Shown here one piece after another: positions 8,807-17,591 of a stretch of DNA of 64,000 nt. Source of the DNA: Sinanaerobacter chloroacetimidivorans. Lineage in GTDB: Bacteria; Bacillota; Clostridia; Peptostreptococcales; Anaerovoracaceae. Each line of letters starts with the position of its first letter. Position 1 is the first letter of the stretch. The notes below the pieces were generated by a model that made no database searches, was not told the DNA's origin, and saw only the letters and a list, made by a program, of their open reading frames with translations. A program made the position numbers and the translations under genes. The stretch covers positions 1-64,000 of the forward strand of contig NZ_JAGSND010000010.1 in NCBI RefSeq assembly GCF_018128545.1, in the 5' to 3' direction.

Positions 8807-8847
8807 CAAAACAGTCAAACAAATGGAAGGGAAGGGACTGTTGAAAA

Positions 8848-9531
8848 ATGAAAGATGGAAAAAGCCTGGCGGAGAAGGTTGCCGATGACATTCTTGCGAT
8901 GATTACCATAGATAAGAAGTTTTTGCCCGGAGATAAGTTGCCCAATGAGAACGAGCTTTCCGGAGAGCTTCGGATCAGCCGGACAACCTTACGGGAAGCC
9001 GTGCGTATTTTAGTCACTCATAACGTTTTGGAAATCAGGCGGGGTAAGGGTACCTATGTAAAAGAGAACCGGGAACTGACGGAGGACTTCGGTCTGAAGA
9101 ATTTAACTGATATGAAGCCTGACATCAAAGATCTCTTTGAAATGAGGTTAATTTTTGAGCCACAGCTTGCTTATTATGCTGCAAAAAGGGCCACGGACAA
9201 AGAATTGGAACGGATTCTTCACTATGGAAAACAGGAGGAAGCGCTCATCTTAAAGGGCGAAGACCGTACTGAAGTTGAGCAGGCATTCCATAAATCCATA
9301 GCAAAGGCTACCCATAACGAGTTTATGAACCGGCTTATGCCTATCATCTATCAGGCCATTGACAAGGGGGTTCTCTTGTCGGAGCAAAACGATGAAATTC
9401 TCCAGGATACCTTGCATGATCACAGAATGATCATGGAATTTTTGCTGAAAAGAGACGCACAGGGTGCCGAAACCGCTATGAAGCTGCACATCATCCATGC
9501 GATGAGAGGATTTGGCTTTTTTGAAGAATAG
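8848..9531 (+). CDS. FadR-subfamily GntR regulator next to ilvD
   Basis: 227 residues: an N-terminal winged helix (residues about 8-75; LPNENELSGELRISRTTLREAVRIL, then IRRGKGTYV) and an all-helical FCD effector domain (about 95-220) with metal-site-type residues in MRLIFEP and HKSIAKATHNEF. FCD regulators bind carboxylic acids and usually repress a neighbouring catabolic or biosynthetic gene. ilvD begins 119 bases downstream with its own promoter carrying the same sequence boxes, so a dihydroxy-acid or branched-chain keto-acid signal is plausible. Confidence 0.9.
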   Translation: MKDGKSLAEKVADDILAMITIDKKFLPGDKLPNENELSGELRISRTTLREAVRILVTHNVLEIRRGKGTYVKENRELTEDFGLKNLTDMKPDIKDLFEMRLIFEPQLAYYAAKRATDKELERILHYGKQEEALILKGEDRTEVEQAFHKSIAKATHNEFMNRLMPIIYQAIDKGVLLSEQNDEILQDTLHDHRMIMEFLLKRDAQGAETAMKLHIIHAMRGFGFFEE

Positions 9532-9536
9532 ATTCA

Positions 9537-9572
9537 TTGACATAAGACATCGTACAATATATAATGACATTA
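9537..9572 (+). promoter_or_regulatory. Consensus promoter and operator of ilvD
   Basis: TTGACA (9537-9542), 17 bases, TATAAT (9560-9565), a perfect SigA promoter. AGACATC (9545-9551) lies in the spacer and ATGACATTA (9564-9572) overlaps the -10 end, matching boxes upstream of the regulator gene. Confidence 0.75.
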
Positions 9573-9650
9573 TACAACGCAGAAACATGATTGTAGAGTC
9601 GAACTATAGACAGGACAGAAAAGAGAGAATAAGAAAAGCGAGGTGTGAAA

Positions 9651-11312
9651 ATGAAGAGTGATGCAGTAACAAAAAATGTAACTCACAGAGCACTGCTCCA
9701 TGCTTTGGGGCTTACCAACGAGGAGATAGAAAGACCATTAATCGGAATCGTCAGCTCCTATAATGAAATCGTACCGGGGCACATGAATATCAATCAGATC
9801 GTGGATGCTGTCAAGCTTGGCGTTTCCATGGCCGGAGGAACCCCTTTGGTGTTCCCTGCCATAGCCGTATGTGACGGTCTTGCCATGGGCCACCAGGGAA
9901 TGAAGTATTCGCTGGTAACCCGGGAATTGATTGCAGATTCCACGGAAGCCATGACACTGGCTCATGCCTTTGATGCGCTGGTCATGATCCCAAATTGCGA
10001 TAAAAATGTTCCGGGACTTCTTATGGCAGCAGCCCGGCTGAATGTTCCGGCTATATTTGTCAGCGGAGGACCTATGCTGGCGGGGAAGGTAAACGGTAAA
10101 CGAGTGAGCTTTTCCAGCGTTTCCGAAGCAATGGGAGCGTATCATGCAGGAAAGATCAGCGAGGAATCGCTTCAGGAATTTGAACATAAATCATGTCCAA
10201 CCTGCGGATCCTGTGCGGGCATGTTTACCGCAAACAGTATGAACTGTCTTACAGAAGTACTGGGAATGGCCCTGAAAGGAAACGGAACCATTCCTGCGGT
10301 TTATTCTCAGAGGCTTCAACTAGCCAAGCATGCAGGCATGCAGATTATGGAATTACTTAAGAAAGATATCCGACCCAGAGATATCATGACAGAAGGCGCC
10401 TTCCAAAACGCGTTGACCATGGATATGGCGCTGGGATGCAGTACTAACAGCATGCTTCATTTGCCTGCCATTGCCAATGAATGCGGTATTGAACTGAATC
10501 TTGACTTGGCCAATGAGATCAGTGACAGAACTCCGAATCTCTGTCATCTGGCTCCGGTAGGAGACACCTTTATTGAGGATTTGAATGAAGCCGGCGGAAT
10601 TTATGCCGTTATGAATGAAATTAACAAGCTGGGACTGCTGAATACAGATTTGATTACCTGTACGGGAAAAACAGTGGGAGAAAACATAGCGGGATGCGTA
10701 AATTTGGATCCTGAAGTGATTCGCCCCGTAGAAAATCCGTTCAGCCGAACCGGAGGAATTGCTGTTCTGAAGGGTAACCTGGCTCCCGACACCTGTGTGG
10801 TAAAACGGTCGGCAGTAGCGCCGGAAATGATGGTGCATGAAGGACCTGCCAGGGTATTTGACTGTGAAGAGGATGCCATTGAGGCAATCAATACCGGCAA
10901 AATCGTGTCAGGTGACGTTGTGGTCATTCGTTATGAAGGTCCGAAAGGAGGACCGGGAATGCGTGAAATGCTGAATCCGACTTCCGCCATCATGGGACGC
11001 GGCTTAGGAGAAAGCGTAGCGCTGATTACCGACGGAAGATTCAGCGGGGCAACCCGGGGAGCCGCCATCGGCCACGTTTCACCGGAGGCAGCAGTGGGCG
11101 GTAATATCGCACTGATTGAAGAAGGTGATCTTATTCAGATCGACATCATGAAGAACAAAATAGATTTTGTGGTAAGTGACGAAGAGCTGCAAAGGCGGAG
11201 AGAAAACTGGCAGCCGAAACCGCCTAGAATTACTTCCGGATACCTTGCCCGTTATGCGGATCTGGTTACCTCGGGGAATAAAGGTGCAATACTGGAAAGC
11301 AAAAAAGCTTAA
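9651..11312 (+). CDS. ilvD: Dihydroxy-acid dehydratase
   Basis: 553 residues, the usual IlvD length. It dehydrates 2,3-dihydroxy-isovalerate or 3-methylvalerate to the 2-keto acid in valine, isoleucine and leucine synthesis. Cluster and active-site signatures are present: [39 protein letters not shown] and GHVSPEA. The ATG at 9651 follows AGCGAGGTG. It stands alone with its own promoter rather than in an ilv-leu operon, beside a FadR-type regulator, so sugar-acid dehydratase activity of this family cannot be excluded. Confidence 0.93.
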   Translation: MKSDAVTKNVTHRALLHALGLTNEEIERPLIGIVSSYNEIVPGHMNINQIVDAVKLGVSMAGGTPLVFPAIAVCDGLAMGHQGMKYSLVTRELIADSTEAMTLAHAFDALVMIPNCDKNVPGLLMAAARLNVPAIFVSGGPMLAGKVNGKRVSFSSVSEAMGAYHAGKISEESLQEFEHKSCPTCGSCAGMFTANSMNCLTEVLGMALKGNGTIPAVYSQRLQLAKHAGMQIMELLKKDIRPRDIMTEGAFQNALTMDMALGCSTNSMLHLPAIANECGIELNLDLANEISDRTPNLCHLAPVGDTFIEDLNEAGGIYAVMNEINKLGLLNTDLITCTGKTVGENIAGCVNLDPEVIRPVENPFSRTGGIAVLKGNLAPDTCVVKRSAVAPEMMVHEGPARVFDCEEDAIEAINTGKIVSGDVVVIRYEGPKGGPGMREMLNPTSAIMGRGLGESVALITDGRFSGATRGAAIGHVSPEAAVGGNIALIEEGDLIQIDIMKNKIDFVVSDEELQRRRENWQPKPPRITSGYLARYADLVTSGNKGAILESKKA

Positions 11313-11658
11313 TAAACTCCTTGGTTTAGAACAGGAACAGCCTTTTGTTATTTTTATATAAGGATTGATTTGGCAGGGGGTGCAATCGTATCACCCCCTG
11401 CCAATTTTTAAATACGTTTACTATCAACTGAGACTGCAACACATGTTACAGTCTCTTTCTGCTTATTTTAGACAAGAAGGAAAGGAATACATATAGAGTT
11501 AGACTAATTTTCTGTAAGACTTTATTTGAAAGCCAATGATGATTGGTATAAATTACTAATATTTTAGGAATTAAAAAGCTTAGAATGTATACCTATACGT
11601 GACTTGGACAAAATACTTTCATAAATATTACATTTCATATATAATTAAGGAGGAATCT
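11313..11658. other. Intergenic region with two terminators
   Basis: Noncoding. It holds a strong terminator for ilvD (stem 11372-11382 with 11392-11402, then AATTTTT) and a second hairpin (GAGACTG 11430-11436 with CAGTCTC 11449-11455, then TTTCTG). The rest is AT-rich leader of the lipoprotein gene. Confidence 0.75.
11372..11408 (+). terminator. Terminator of ilvD
   Basis: A perfect 11-bp GC-rich stem with GCAGGGGGTG paired to CACCCCCTGC, followed by AATTTTT. Confidence 0.9.
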
Positions 11659-12228
11659 ATGAAAAAGAAATTATTTGTTCTGGCTTTAGTAGCAATATTT
11701 GCTTTGTTTGCAGGCTGCGGAGGTGATGGGGAAGCAGATCTCGGTGACAATGGAGATCAGGATACCACAAGCCCTCCGGGAGTGGATGCGGTAACAACAG
11801 CATCTGTCGTGGATAATGAAGCGGATTTTAAAGCTGCCATCAGCTCCCAGGGAACCTGGATTATCTGCACTTTGAAGGACTTGACCTTTGATGAAGATCT
11901 TGTACTGGAAGGCAATTTTATAAACGGTAAAAAAGATGATGCAGGAAATGATATCGTTCAGCGTAAAATAGGATTGTACACTCAGGATGAAAATCGAAAC
12001 GTTACTGCAAGGTTTACGTTGACAGCACCAAAACTTACGATCAACAGTCCGGAAGCCAGTATTCAGCATGGGACCTTTAAAGGAGATCTGTATGTAGTTG
12101 AAAAGAATTTTCAACTTGTGGATGCTGTAGTGGATGGAAATATTTATTTTGCCAGCGAAGAAGCAAAATCCACCTTTACAATGGATGACAAGAGTTCTGT
12201 TACCGGAACGCAGGAACTGGAGCAATAA
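11659..12228 (+). CDS. Putative lipoprotein
   Basis: 189 residues. A lipoprotein signal peptide is clear: MKKKLFVLALVAIFALF followed by the lipobox AGC with Cys about residue 21, then an acidic linker. The rest is rich in beta strands (repeats of TL..DLTF, LTINSPEA, LYVVEKNFQL) like a short right-handed beta-helix or polymer-binding domain. Ribosome site AAGGAGG precedes the ATG at 11659. Membrane-anchored, extracytoplasmic; function unknown. Confidence 0.85.
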   Translation: MKKKLFVLALVAIFALFAGCGGDGEADLGDNGDQDTTSPPGVDAVTTASVVDNEADFKAAISSQGTWIICTLKDLTFDEDLVLEGNFINGKKDDAGNDIVQRKIGLYTQDENRNVTARFTLTAPKLTINSPEASIQHGTFKGDLYVVEKNFQLVDAVVDGNIYFASEEAKSTFTMDDKSSVTGTQELEQ

Positions 12229-12332
12229 AACCGTAATTAGGGTCTGAAACTCAACCTTTTCCGAATTTGTTCGGTAAGCCCTTATGAGAGCAGTTCATGC
12301 AGAGCGTTTGGCGAAGAAAGAGTAGTGGTATC

Positions 12333-13358
12333 ATGGTAGAGAAAAACAGAAAAAAGGTATGCATTATTCATACCGGCGGAACCATCGGCATGGCAAGAAC
12401 AGCAAAGGGGTATGCTCCCCAGGCAGGGTTTGTGAAATCGACCTTGTCGGAAATCAGGGAACTGAATGCTGCAGAGATGCCTAAATTTGATCTCATCGAA
12501 TATAGCCCGCTGTTGGATTCGTCCAGCATTTCTGTCAAGGAATGGGTGAAACTGGCCAAGGATATTGAAAAAAAATATAACAAATACGATGGTTTTATCA
12601 TCCTTCATGGAACAGATACCATGGCTTATACTGCATCGGCGTTATCCTTCATGCTGGAGGAGCTGACGAAGCCCGTCATTTTAACGGGTTCCCAAATACC
12701 CTTATGCGAGATCAGAAATGATGCCAGGGATAACCTGATAACCGCCTTGCTGATTGCAGGAAACTATCAGATTCCGGAAGTATGTATCTATTTCGAAAGC
12801 AGACTTATGAGGGGAAACCGGGCAAAGAAAGTCAGTACCAATCAGTTGATCGCCTTTGACTCACCAAACTTTCCTTCTCTTGCAGATGCAGGTGTTAAAA
12901 TAGTTTTAAATGACAAAAACATCCGGGATCCGGGAACAGGAATTCAAATGTTTCCTATACAGGAACATCCCATTGCCGTTATAAGGCTATTCCCCGGCAT
13001 CCAATTCCAGCTTATTGAAAAAATGATTTCTTCCAAAATCAAAGCCATCGTGATAGAGGCGTTCGGTTCCGGCAACATTCCCGGCAAAAATGCTGCCTTC
13101 CTTAAACTTTTAAAGAAGGCTCAGGAGAAGGGAACTTTGATTCTGGTATGTACTCAGTGCCTGCGAGGAGCGGCTTCTCTTGGAGAGTATGAAGCCAGTC
13201 AGGAACTGGTGAAGGCCGGAGCCGTTAGCGGTCTGGATATGACCGTAGAGGCGGCTGTAACAAAACTTTTTTATTTGTTCAGCAAAGGCTATAATATGGA
13301 AATGATCAAAAAGCTGATGGAAACAAACCTGAGAGGGGAATTGACAGAGCATTCCTAG
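12333..13358 (+). CDS. ansA: Type I (cytoplasmic) L-asparaginase
   Basis: 341 residues from the ATG at 12333. The two asparaginase threonine motifs are present: IIHTGGTIGM at the N-terminus and ILHGTDTMAYTASAL about 90 residues later, then TGSQIP and the EAFGSGNIP loop. It hydrolyses asparagine to aspartate and ammonia. No signal peptide, so cytoplasmic. The ribosome site is weak, so an in-frame ATG at 12297 is possible. A terminator follows. Confidence 0.92.
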   Translation: MVEKNRKKVCIIHTGGTIGMARTAKGYAPQAGFVKSTLSEIRELNAAEMPKFDLIEYSPLLDSSSISVKEWVKLAKDIEKKYNKYDGFIILHGTDTMAYTASALSFMLEELTKPVILTGSQIPLCEIRNDARDNLITALLIAGNYQIPEVCIYFESRLMRGNRAKKVSTNQLIAFDSPNFPSLADAGVKIVLNDKNIRDPGTGIQMFPIQEHPIAVIRLFPGIQFQLIEKMISSKIKAIVIEAFGSGNIPGKNAAFLKLLKKAQEKGTLILVCTQCLRGAASLGEYEASQELVKAGAVSGLDMTVEAAVTKLFYLFSKGYNMEMIKKLMETNLRGELTEHS

Positions 13359-13439
13359 GGCACTTTGCCAGCATTTCTGGGGCTCACCGCAATTCAATAT
13401 ACAGAAAAAAAGCAATTGCTGTATAGACAATGTAAATGG

Positions 13440-13481
13440 ATCCGCTGTAATTTTTGCGAATGACAGCGGATTTTATTTATT
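13440..13481 (+). terminator. Terminator of the asparaginase gene
   Basis: ATCCGCTGT (13440-13448) pairs with ACAGCGGAT (13463-13471), followed by TTTATTTATT. Confidence 0.85.
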
Positions 13482-13500
13482 AGTCTGGTACAGCAATTTT

Positions 13501-13557
13501 TTAGTTGAACTTTCAACCATTTTGTAGTATGCTATAATTAGTTGAACTTTCAACTAA
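13501..13557 (+). promoter_or_regulatory. Promoter and paired MarR operators
   Basis: Two copies of TTAGTTGAACTTTCAAC lie at 13501-13517 and 13538-13554. The second is a full palindrome TTAGTTGAA-ct-TTCAACTAA (13538-13557). A TATAAT (13533-13538) lies between them, so a bound dimer would cover the promoter. The palindrome ends 14 bases before the MarR start codon. Confidence 0.75.
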
Positions 13558-13571
13558 TTGCGGAGGTGATT

Positions 13572-14021
13572 ATGATACAGTTACACAGTCCTATTTTGAG
13601 AGAAATCGGTGCTTTATCGAGAACCATCCATGCTATAAGTGATGTGAAGCTGAAAGAACATCATTTGCAGAAAGGGCAGTTTATCTTTCTGACACGTATC
13701 TGTGAAAATCCCGGAATCAGCTTGATCCAATTATCGATCTTATTGAAAGTAGATAAAACAACGACGACGAAAGCAATTCAGAAGCTGATCGGTAAGGGCT
13801 ATGCAATGAAGGAAAATCATGAAACAGATAAGAGAGTATACAGTCTGTCTCCTACTGAAAAAGGTTTGGAAATTTATAACGCCGTGATTGAAGAGGAGAA
13901 TAAAAATATTCAAATCTGCTTTCAGGATTTTACGGAGAAAGAAAGAGTATTGGTATATGAGCTTGTGAAAAAAATGAGAGAAAATATTGACACAAGCTGG
14001 TGTGAATTGAAAAAATACTAG
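13572..14021 (+). CDS. MarR-family transcriptional regulator
   Basis: 149 residues with the MarR winged helix: LIQLSILLKVDKTTTTKAIQKLIGKGY as the recognition unit and ENHETDKRVYSLSPTEKG as the wing, flanked by dimerisation helices. Expected to be a homodimeric repressor that binds the two palindromes just upstream and controls itself and the GNAT gene that begins 11 bases after its stop. The ligand is not evident. Start chosen by GCGGAGGTGAT. Confidence 0.92.
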   Translation: MIQLHSPILREIGALSRTIHAISDVKLKEHHLQKGQFIFLTRICENPGISLIQLSILLKVDKTTTTKAIQKLIGKGYAMKENHETDKRVYSLSPTEKGLEIYNAVIEEENKNIQICFQDFTEKERVLVYELVKKMRENIDTSWCELKKY

Positions 14022-14032
14022 GAGAGATTGAT

Positions 14033-14527
14033 ATGAGAAAAGCAGAACACTGTGATCTGGATCGCATCATGCAGATCATAAAAGGCACAATAGAAGAAAT
14101 GAATGCCGGCGGCAACGACCAATGGGATGACAATTATCCTCAATCTAAGGATTTTGCCAGGGATATAGAGAACGGAGACTTATTTGTGGAAGAAACAGAC
14201 GGAAAAGTTGAGGGTTTCATTTGCATAAACTATGAAGAACCGGAAGAATATAACGGACTGAACTGGTCTTCCGATGAAAAAGCCATGGTGATCCATAGAA
14301 TGTCTGTTTCCATCGACAGCAGAAAGCAGGGAATTGCAACGAGGCTGATCCGATATGCGGAAGAATTGGCCGCAGCAAAGGGAATCACATATTTGAAAAC
14401 AGATACTTATTCATTCAATACAAAAATGAATGGTTTACTGGCGAAGATCGGTTACAAACGTATTGGCGAAATGAGTTTTCACGGTAAAGAAAATCCATTT
14501 TATTGCTATGAAAAATTTTTGCGATAA
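14033..14527 (+). CDS. GNAT-family N-acetyltransferase
   Basis: 164 residues with the GNAT core: IHRMSVSIDSRKQGIATRLI contains the acetyl-CoA pyrophosphate loop (R/Q-x-x-G-x-A), followed by the typical TDTYSFNTKMNGLLAKIGY C-terminal segment. It transfers an acetyl group from acetyl-CoA to an amine. Co-transcribed with the MarR gene, so MarR probably controls it. It is the last chromosomal gene before attL. Confidence 0.9.
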   Translation: MRKAEHCDLDRIMQIIKGTIEEMNAGGNDQWDDNYPQSKDFARDIENGDLFVEETDGKVEGFICINYEEPEEYNGLNWSSDEKAMVIHRMSVSIDSRKQGIATRLIRYAEELAAAKGITYLKTDTYSFNTKMNGLLAKIGYKRIGEMSFHGKENPFYCYEKFLR

Positions 14528-14569
14528 TCGGAAAAGTGAAAAGTCAGCACACAGGTTTTATTTTCCGCC

Positions 14570-14637
14570 TTGACAAAAAAATTGTATCGTGCTACCATAA
14601 AGCCAACTTAATAATTCTTCAGGGCGGGGTGCAATTC
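14570..14637 (+). repeat. attL: 68-bp direct repeat, promoter plus 5' piece of FMN riboswitch
   Basis: Identical over 68 bp to 44282-44349; flanking bases differ on both sides. It contains TTGACA (14570-14575), 17 bases, extended -10 TGCTACCAT (14590-14598) and the first strand of the FMN aptamer (CTTCAGGGCGGGGTGCAATT). After it the sequence turns into phage DNA, so this riboswitch copy is cut off. Confidence 0.95.
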
Positions 14638-14689
14638 TTAAGTTCTTGGAAGCCTGAAATTTCAACACATGTGACCATTTTGGAAATGT

Positions 14690-14711
14690 ATTTTACACCA
14701 ATTTTACACCA
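14690..14711 (+). repeat. Candidate left integrase arm-type sites
   Basis: A perfect tandem repeat of ATTTTACACCA (14690-14700 and 14701-14711), 53 bases inside attL. Near-identical TTACACCAA units occur inside attR at 44168-44195, the layout expected for arm-type sites of a Tn916/lambda-type integrase. Confidence 0.6.
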
Positions 14712-14783
14712 TCAAAGAGTAAAAAACAAACAAGAAAAACAGTTAGTTTTAATATGATACACTAAACCGAATTAGATCAAAAC

Positions 14784-14835
14784 ATACCTCCTAACTTAAT
14801 TGCCAAGTGCAGTTGGGTTAGGAGGTATTTTTTTT
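14784..14835 (+). terminator. Strong terminator at the left end of the prophage
   Basis: A perfect 12-bp stem (14784-14795 with 14817-14828) followed by eight T. It would stop transcription entering the prophage from the host rib promoter copy in attL. Confidence 0.9.
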
Positions 14836-14916
14836 CGCATTTAGTTGAGAGTGAGAAATTATGGTGATATCATAGATGTAATAGAAATTATTGTTAACAT
14901 TAAGGTTTGAACGCAG

Positions 14917-15111
14917 ATGGGAATTAAGAGAATACATATAATAATAAAGAATATTTTTAGATGTTTTCTAGTTGCCTTGGAACTAGGTATTATTGGTTTT
15001 CTGTTTACTTACATTGCTGAAAACTTTACTCCGACTGCAAATCCGATAGAATACATTGAACGGTTTATGTTGGGAAATACGCCCCTTCGTGTTGTATCTG
15101 TAGGAGTATAG
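14917..15111 (+). CDS. Small membrane protein, hypothetical
   Basis: 64 residues with one clear hydrophobic helix (about 14-33, CFLVALELGIIGFLFTYIAE). No good ribosome site precedes the ATG, so this may be a remnant or not expressed. Not recognised. Confidence 0.35.
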   Translation: MGIKRIHIIIKNIFRCFLVALELGIIGFLFTYIAENFTPTANPIEYIERFMLGNTPLRVVSVGV

Positions 15112-15220
15112 ATAATTTAAGATATTTCAAGGGTAAAAGAGTTTGTCAAAAGTGTATAGATCAATTAAAGTAGTATAGTTTTCCTAAATAAGATAATGAT
15201 TAGAAAACGAGGATAATAAA

Positions 15221-15820
15221 ATGAATTTTATTGATGCTCACAAAATAGTACATAATTATGCAGGGGCAATGGCTAAAGGTGCTGATGACAATGCTTTATT
15301 ATTTAGACCGCTTTCTTATATACCGTTTCAAAATAAAGATAAAGTCATAGATGCTCATAAGATTTTCTACTCACATATGATTTTCTACAATACAAGAACA
15401 CAAGAACAATATGAACAATATAACAATATACTAAAATTCCTTAAATTCTTTGTTCCTGATGATATTTATAAATCCGTTATCAAATTAGTTAAGAAGAATA
15501 AAATGAAAGAAGCATCAACATTCATGTCAGATTATATAGATAAACCATCATATAGACTTGAAGAAGTTGAAGATTATTTTAGCACAATGATTGATATAAA
15601 AAATCAGTCTTTAGAACTTTATGATAAAAATGAAATAAAGACAATGGAAGATTTGATTTATAATTATTGTATTAGAGCATATCAACATGCAAACATCGAG
15701 TATAAGGAAGAATATTTCTATTACTTCTTTAAGTTTGATGTGATGAAAGACTATGTTGATGATGTGAATTATATTAAGTATTATCATAAATATAGAGACT
15801 ATATTTTAAATAACCAGTAG
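15221..15820 (+). CDS. Hypothetical protein, accessory end of prophage
   Basis: 199 residues, not recognised. GAGG precedes the ATG by 8 bases. The protein is rich in Tyr, Lys, Asp and Phe, looks all-helical, and shows no signal peptide, zinc motif or catalytic signature. A terminator follows at once, so it is a single-gene unit in the left accessory end, where lysogenic-conversion or defence genes often lie. Confidence 0.7.
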   Translation: MNFIDAHKIVHNYAGAMAKGADDNALLFRPLSYIPFQNKDKVIDAHKIFYSHMIFYNTRTQEQYEQYNNILKFLKFFVPDDIYKSVIKLVKKNKMKEASTFMSDYIDKPSYRLEEVEDYFSTMIDIKNQSLELYDKNEIKTMEDLIYNYCIRAYQHANIEYKEEYFYYFFKFDVMKDYVDDVNYIKYYHKYRDYILNNQ

Positions 15821-15851
15821 TGCATATATAATATATATCACATAAATAAAG

Positions 15852-15893
15852 GGGGTGTCTCAGGTTAAAATCTGAGGCACCCCGCTTTTTTCC
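15852..15893 (+). terminator. Intrinsic terminator
   Basis: A 12-bp stem with one G-T pair (15852-15863 with 15872-15883), followed by GCTTTTTT. Confidence 0.9.
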
Positions 15894-16015
15894 TTTTGGT
15901 TATAAAATTGGGATTTTATGCTGAACGTACTTTAATATGATAATATTTGACAATAAGTTTAATATTGGTAAAATAAAAATATGGAATAAAAATCAGTAAC
16001 CAAAGAGGTGGTACA

Positions 16016-16171
16016 ATGAGAGAAACCAGAAAAAGTCGGAAAACTGATGAGGATAATGATAAAGATAAAGAGTCACCAATAAAAGAGATTATTGAGGTTG
16101 ATGGAAAAGTTGAAATAAACGGTGATGGGGAATATCTCATTATTGAAAAGGTTAACCAAGTAAAACATTAG
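16016..16171 (+). CDS. Small acidic/basic hypothetical protein
   Basis: 51 residues: MRETRKSRKTDEDNDKDKE, then VDGKVEINGDGEYLIIEKV. GAGGTGG stands 5 bases before the ATG. Charged N-terminus, then a short predicted beta hairpin. Not recognised; first of a run of small genes on this strand. Confidence 0.55.
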   Translation: MRETRKSRKTDEDNDKDKESPIKEIIEVDGKVEINGDGEYLIIEKVNQVKH

Positions 16172-16217
16172 AATTGAAATTATATAGAGATACAAATACG
16201 ATTTGGAGGATGTCTAA

Positions 16218-16514
16218 ATGCAAAAAAAATTTAGCATTAAAATAGTAAAGCCGGAACCATTAGCGCAAATACCATATGAGGAATTTTTTAAATCTGTTAT
16301 AGCTGAATGGGGTAGTATTAATGATGAAGATAATCAAGACATTTCAGTAGAGATAACCACTGAATTAGAAAATGGAGCTGAGCGAACTTATAAAATTACT
16401 TCGGCTTTGAGATTTCAGGAAAAGACGTATGATAATATAGTAGTGTTAATTCAAGATTTGTATTCTCATATTGACAAGAATAATGAAATTATTATGTATA
16501 TTGATCTGGCTTGA
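16218..16514 (+). CDS. Hypothetical protein
   Basis: 98 residues, acidic, mixed alpha/beta; ribosome site TTGGAGGATG precedes the ATG. No family recognised. It follows the 51-residue gene by 46 bases and precedes a membrane-anchored protein, probably in one transcript. Confidence 0.6.
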   Translation: MQKKFSIKIVKPEPLAQIPYEEFFKSVIAEWGSINDEDNQDISVEITTELENGAERTYKITSALRFQEKTYDNIVVLIQDLYSHIDKNNEIIMYIDLA

Positions 16515-16575
16515 AGAGAGGATTGTCATATGAGCGGGGAAATAGATTATATAGAAGAACTGGTGGGGATACGGA

Positions 16576-17142
16576 TTGGTTTTACTAAATTATATACAAG
16601 AATTTGAAGGAATAATTGGAGCTGTTTTAGGGTCTGTATCTACTTTAATTGTAACAGATTTTTTACGTCATCGTGGAAAACTCAATGTCTATATAGTGAA
16701 TAAAGAATATAATTTCGATACATATAAAAGTGTGGGTTGCTATTCGAATGGTAGTGAAGATAATGATTTGTATGGCTTTAGATTAAAATATACACTACAA
16801 GTATATAACAGTTTTGATGTTCCCCAAATAATGAGAAATTTTCAAATTAGGTTTTATACGAATGATAAATTAATTGTTCAAGAGATACCAAGAGATGAAA
16901 CGACTAAGGTTTATGCAGCACATTCTATTCATGTCAACGAAGTGGGTGTTGTGAATATCAATTCGAGGGAAGCTGTTCAACTGGAGCAATCGATATACTT
17001 GAATGTAGAAGAATTTCAGACAGATCATTTTAATAAGATTGATTTATGTTATTTAAACGATAAAAATAAATTGATGACCATAAGGTTATATAATTATACT
17101 ATTGCTTTTTCTCAAAGTGAAAAAATAGAGAATACCCCTTGA
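16576..17142 (+). CDS. Membrane-anchored hypothetical protein
   Basis: 188 residues from a TTG start with GGTGGGG 7 bases upstream. One N-terminal hydrophobic segment (GIIGAVLGSVSTLIV) is followed by a basic stretch and a beta-rich domain of about 140 residues. This suggests a single-pass inner-membrane protein with the large part in the cytoplasm. A short reading frame (16530-16610) overlaps the start in another frame and is probably not a separate gene. Function unknown. Confidence 0.6.
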   Translation: MVLLNYIQEFEGIIGAVLGSVSTLIVTDFLRHRGKLNVYIVNKEYNFDTYKSVGCYSNGSEDNDLYGFRLKYTLQVYNSFDVPQIMRNFQIRFYTNDKLIVQEIPRDETTKVYAAHSIHVNEVGVVNINSREAVQLEQSIYLNVEEFQTDHFNKIDLCYLNDKNKLMTIRLYNYTIAFSQSEKIENTP

Positions 17143-17191
17143 TTCTAAAATTGCAGTGAATGCAGCTCTTGTATTAAGGGGTATTATTTTG
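17131..17191 (+). terminator. Terminator overlapping the end of the membrane-protein gene
   Basis: AATACCCCTT (17131-17140) pairs with AAGGGGTATT (17176-17185), followed by ATTTTG; a smaller hairpin lies in the loop. Confidence 0.7.
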
Positions 17192-17285
17192 TCGAAAAAT
17201 GTAAAACTATTGTACCGATTTTAGAGCTGCTACCATGTTAGAATTAAAATAATATATTAAAAGTTTTCAATTGGAGGTTAGAAAT

Positions 17286-17545
17286 ATGAATGTCATATGT
17301 GTGGTAAAGAATATATTATTGATAAAAATCAAAGCACAATTAAATGTCCACATTGCAGTCTGTTATATAACTCAGAAGGTAAATCTATAAACAACTCCAA
17401 TAAACCAGTCGTTTGCCCTAAATGTTTCAGTTCTCAACTTCATGCCGGAAAGAGAGGATGGAAAATTACTACTGGGTTTATTGGTTCAGGTAAGATCATG
17501 ATTACTTGTCTTGCTTGCGGTCATAAATGGCAAGCCGGTAAGTAA
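17286..17545 (+). pseudogene. Double zinc-ribbon protein, 1-nt deletion at codon 2
   Basis: The well-placed start (GGAGG, then ATG at 17286) is out of frame with the body. One extra A after the ATG would give a start M-K-C-H-M-C-G-K, restoring a first zinc knuckle. As it stands, only an ATG at 17297 without ribosome site is in frame. The body has two CxxC ribbons (CPHC; CPKC...CLACGH), and its C-terminal 45 residues are paralogous to the next gene. Possibly broken or poorly translated. Confidence 0.6.
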
Positions 17546-17591
17546 AATGATCTTCATTTAAAGTCAATGTAGAGTAATTGGAGGGAAAACC

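Noticed and set aside
14536-14757. Plus-strand open frame crossing attL
   Set aside because: It runs through the host promoter and aptamer repeat and has no ribosome site; it is a chance frame.
15916-16140. Minus-strand open frame of 74 residues with hydrophobic stretches
   Set aside because: It is the shadow of the plus-strand 51-residue gene at 16016-16171, which has a good ribosome site; the minus frame has none.
16530-16610. 26-codon frame MSGEIDYIEELVGIRIG before the membrane-anchored protein
   Set aside because: Too short to support as a gene; it overlaps a longer frame with its own ribosome site, though a lost base joining the two cannot be fully excluded.
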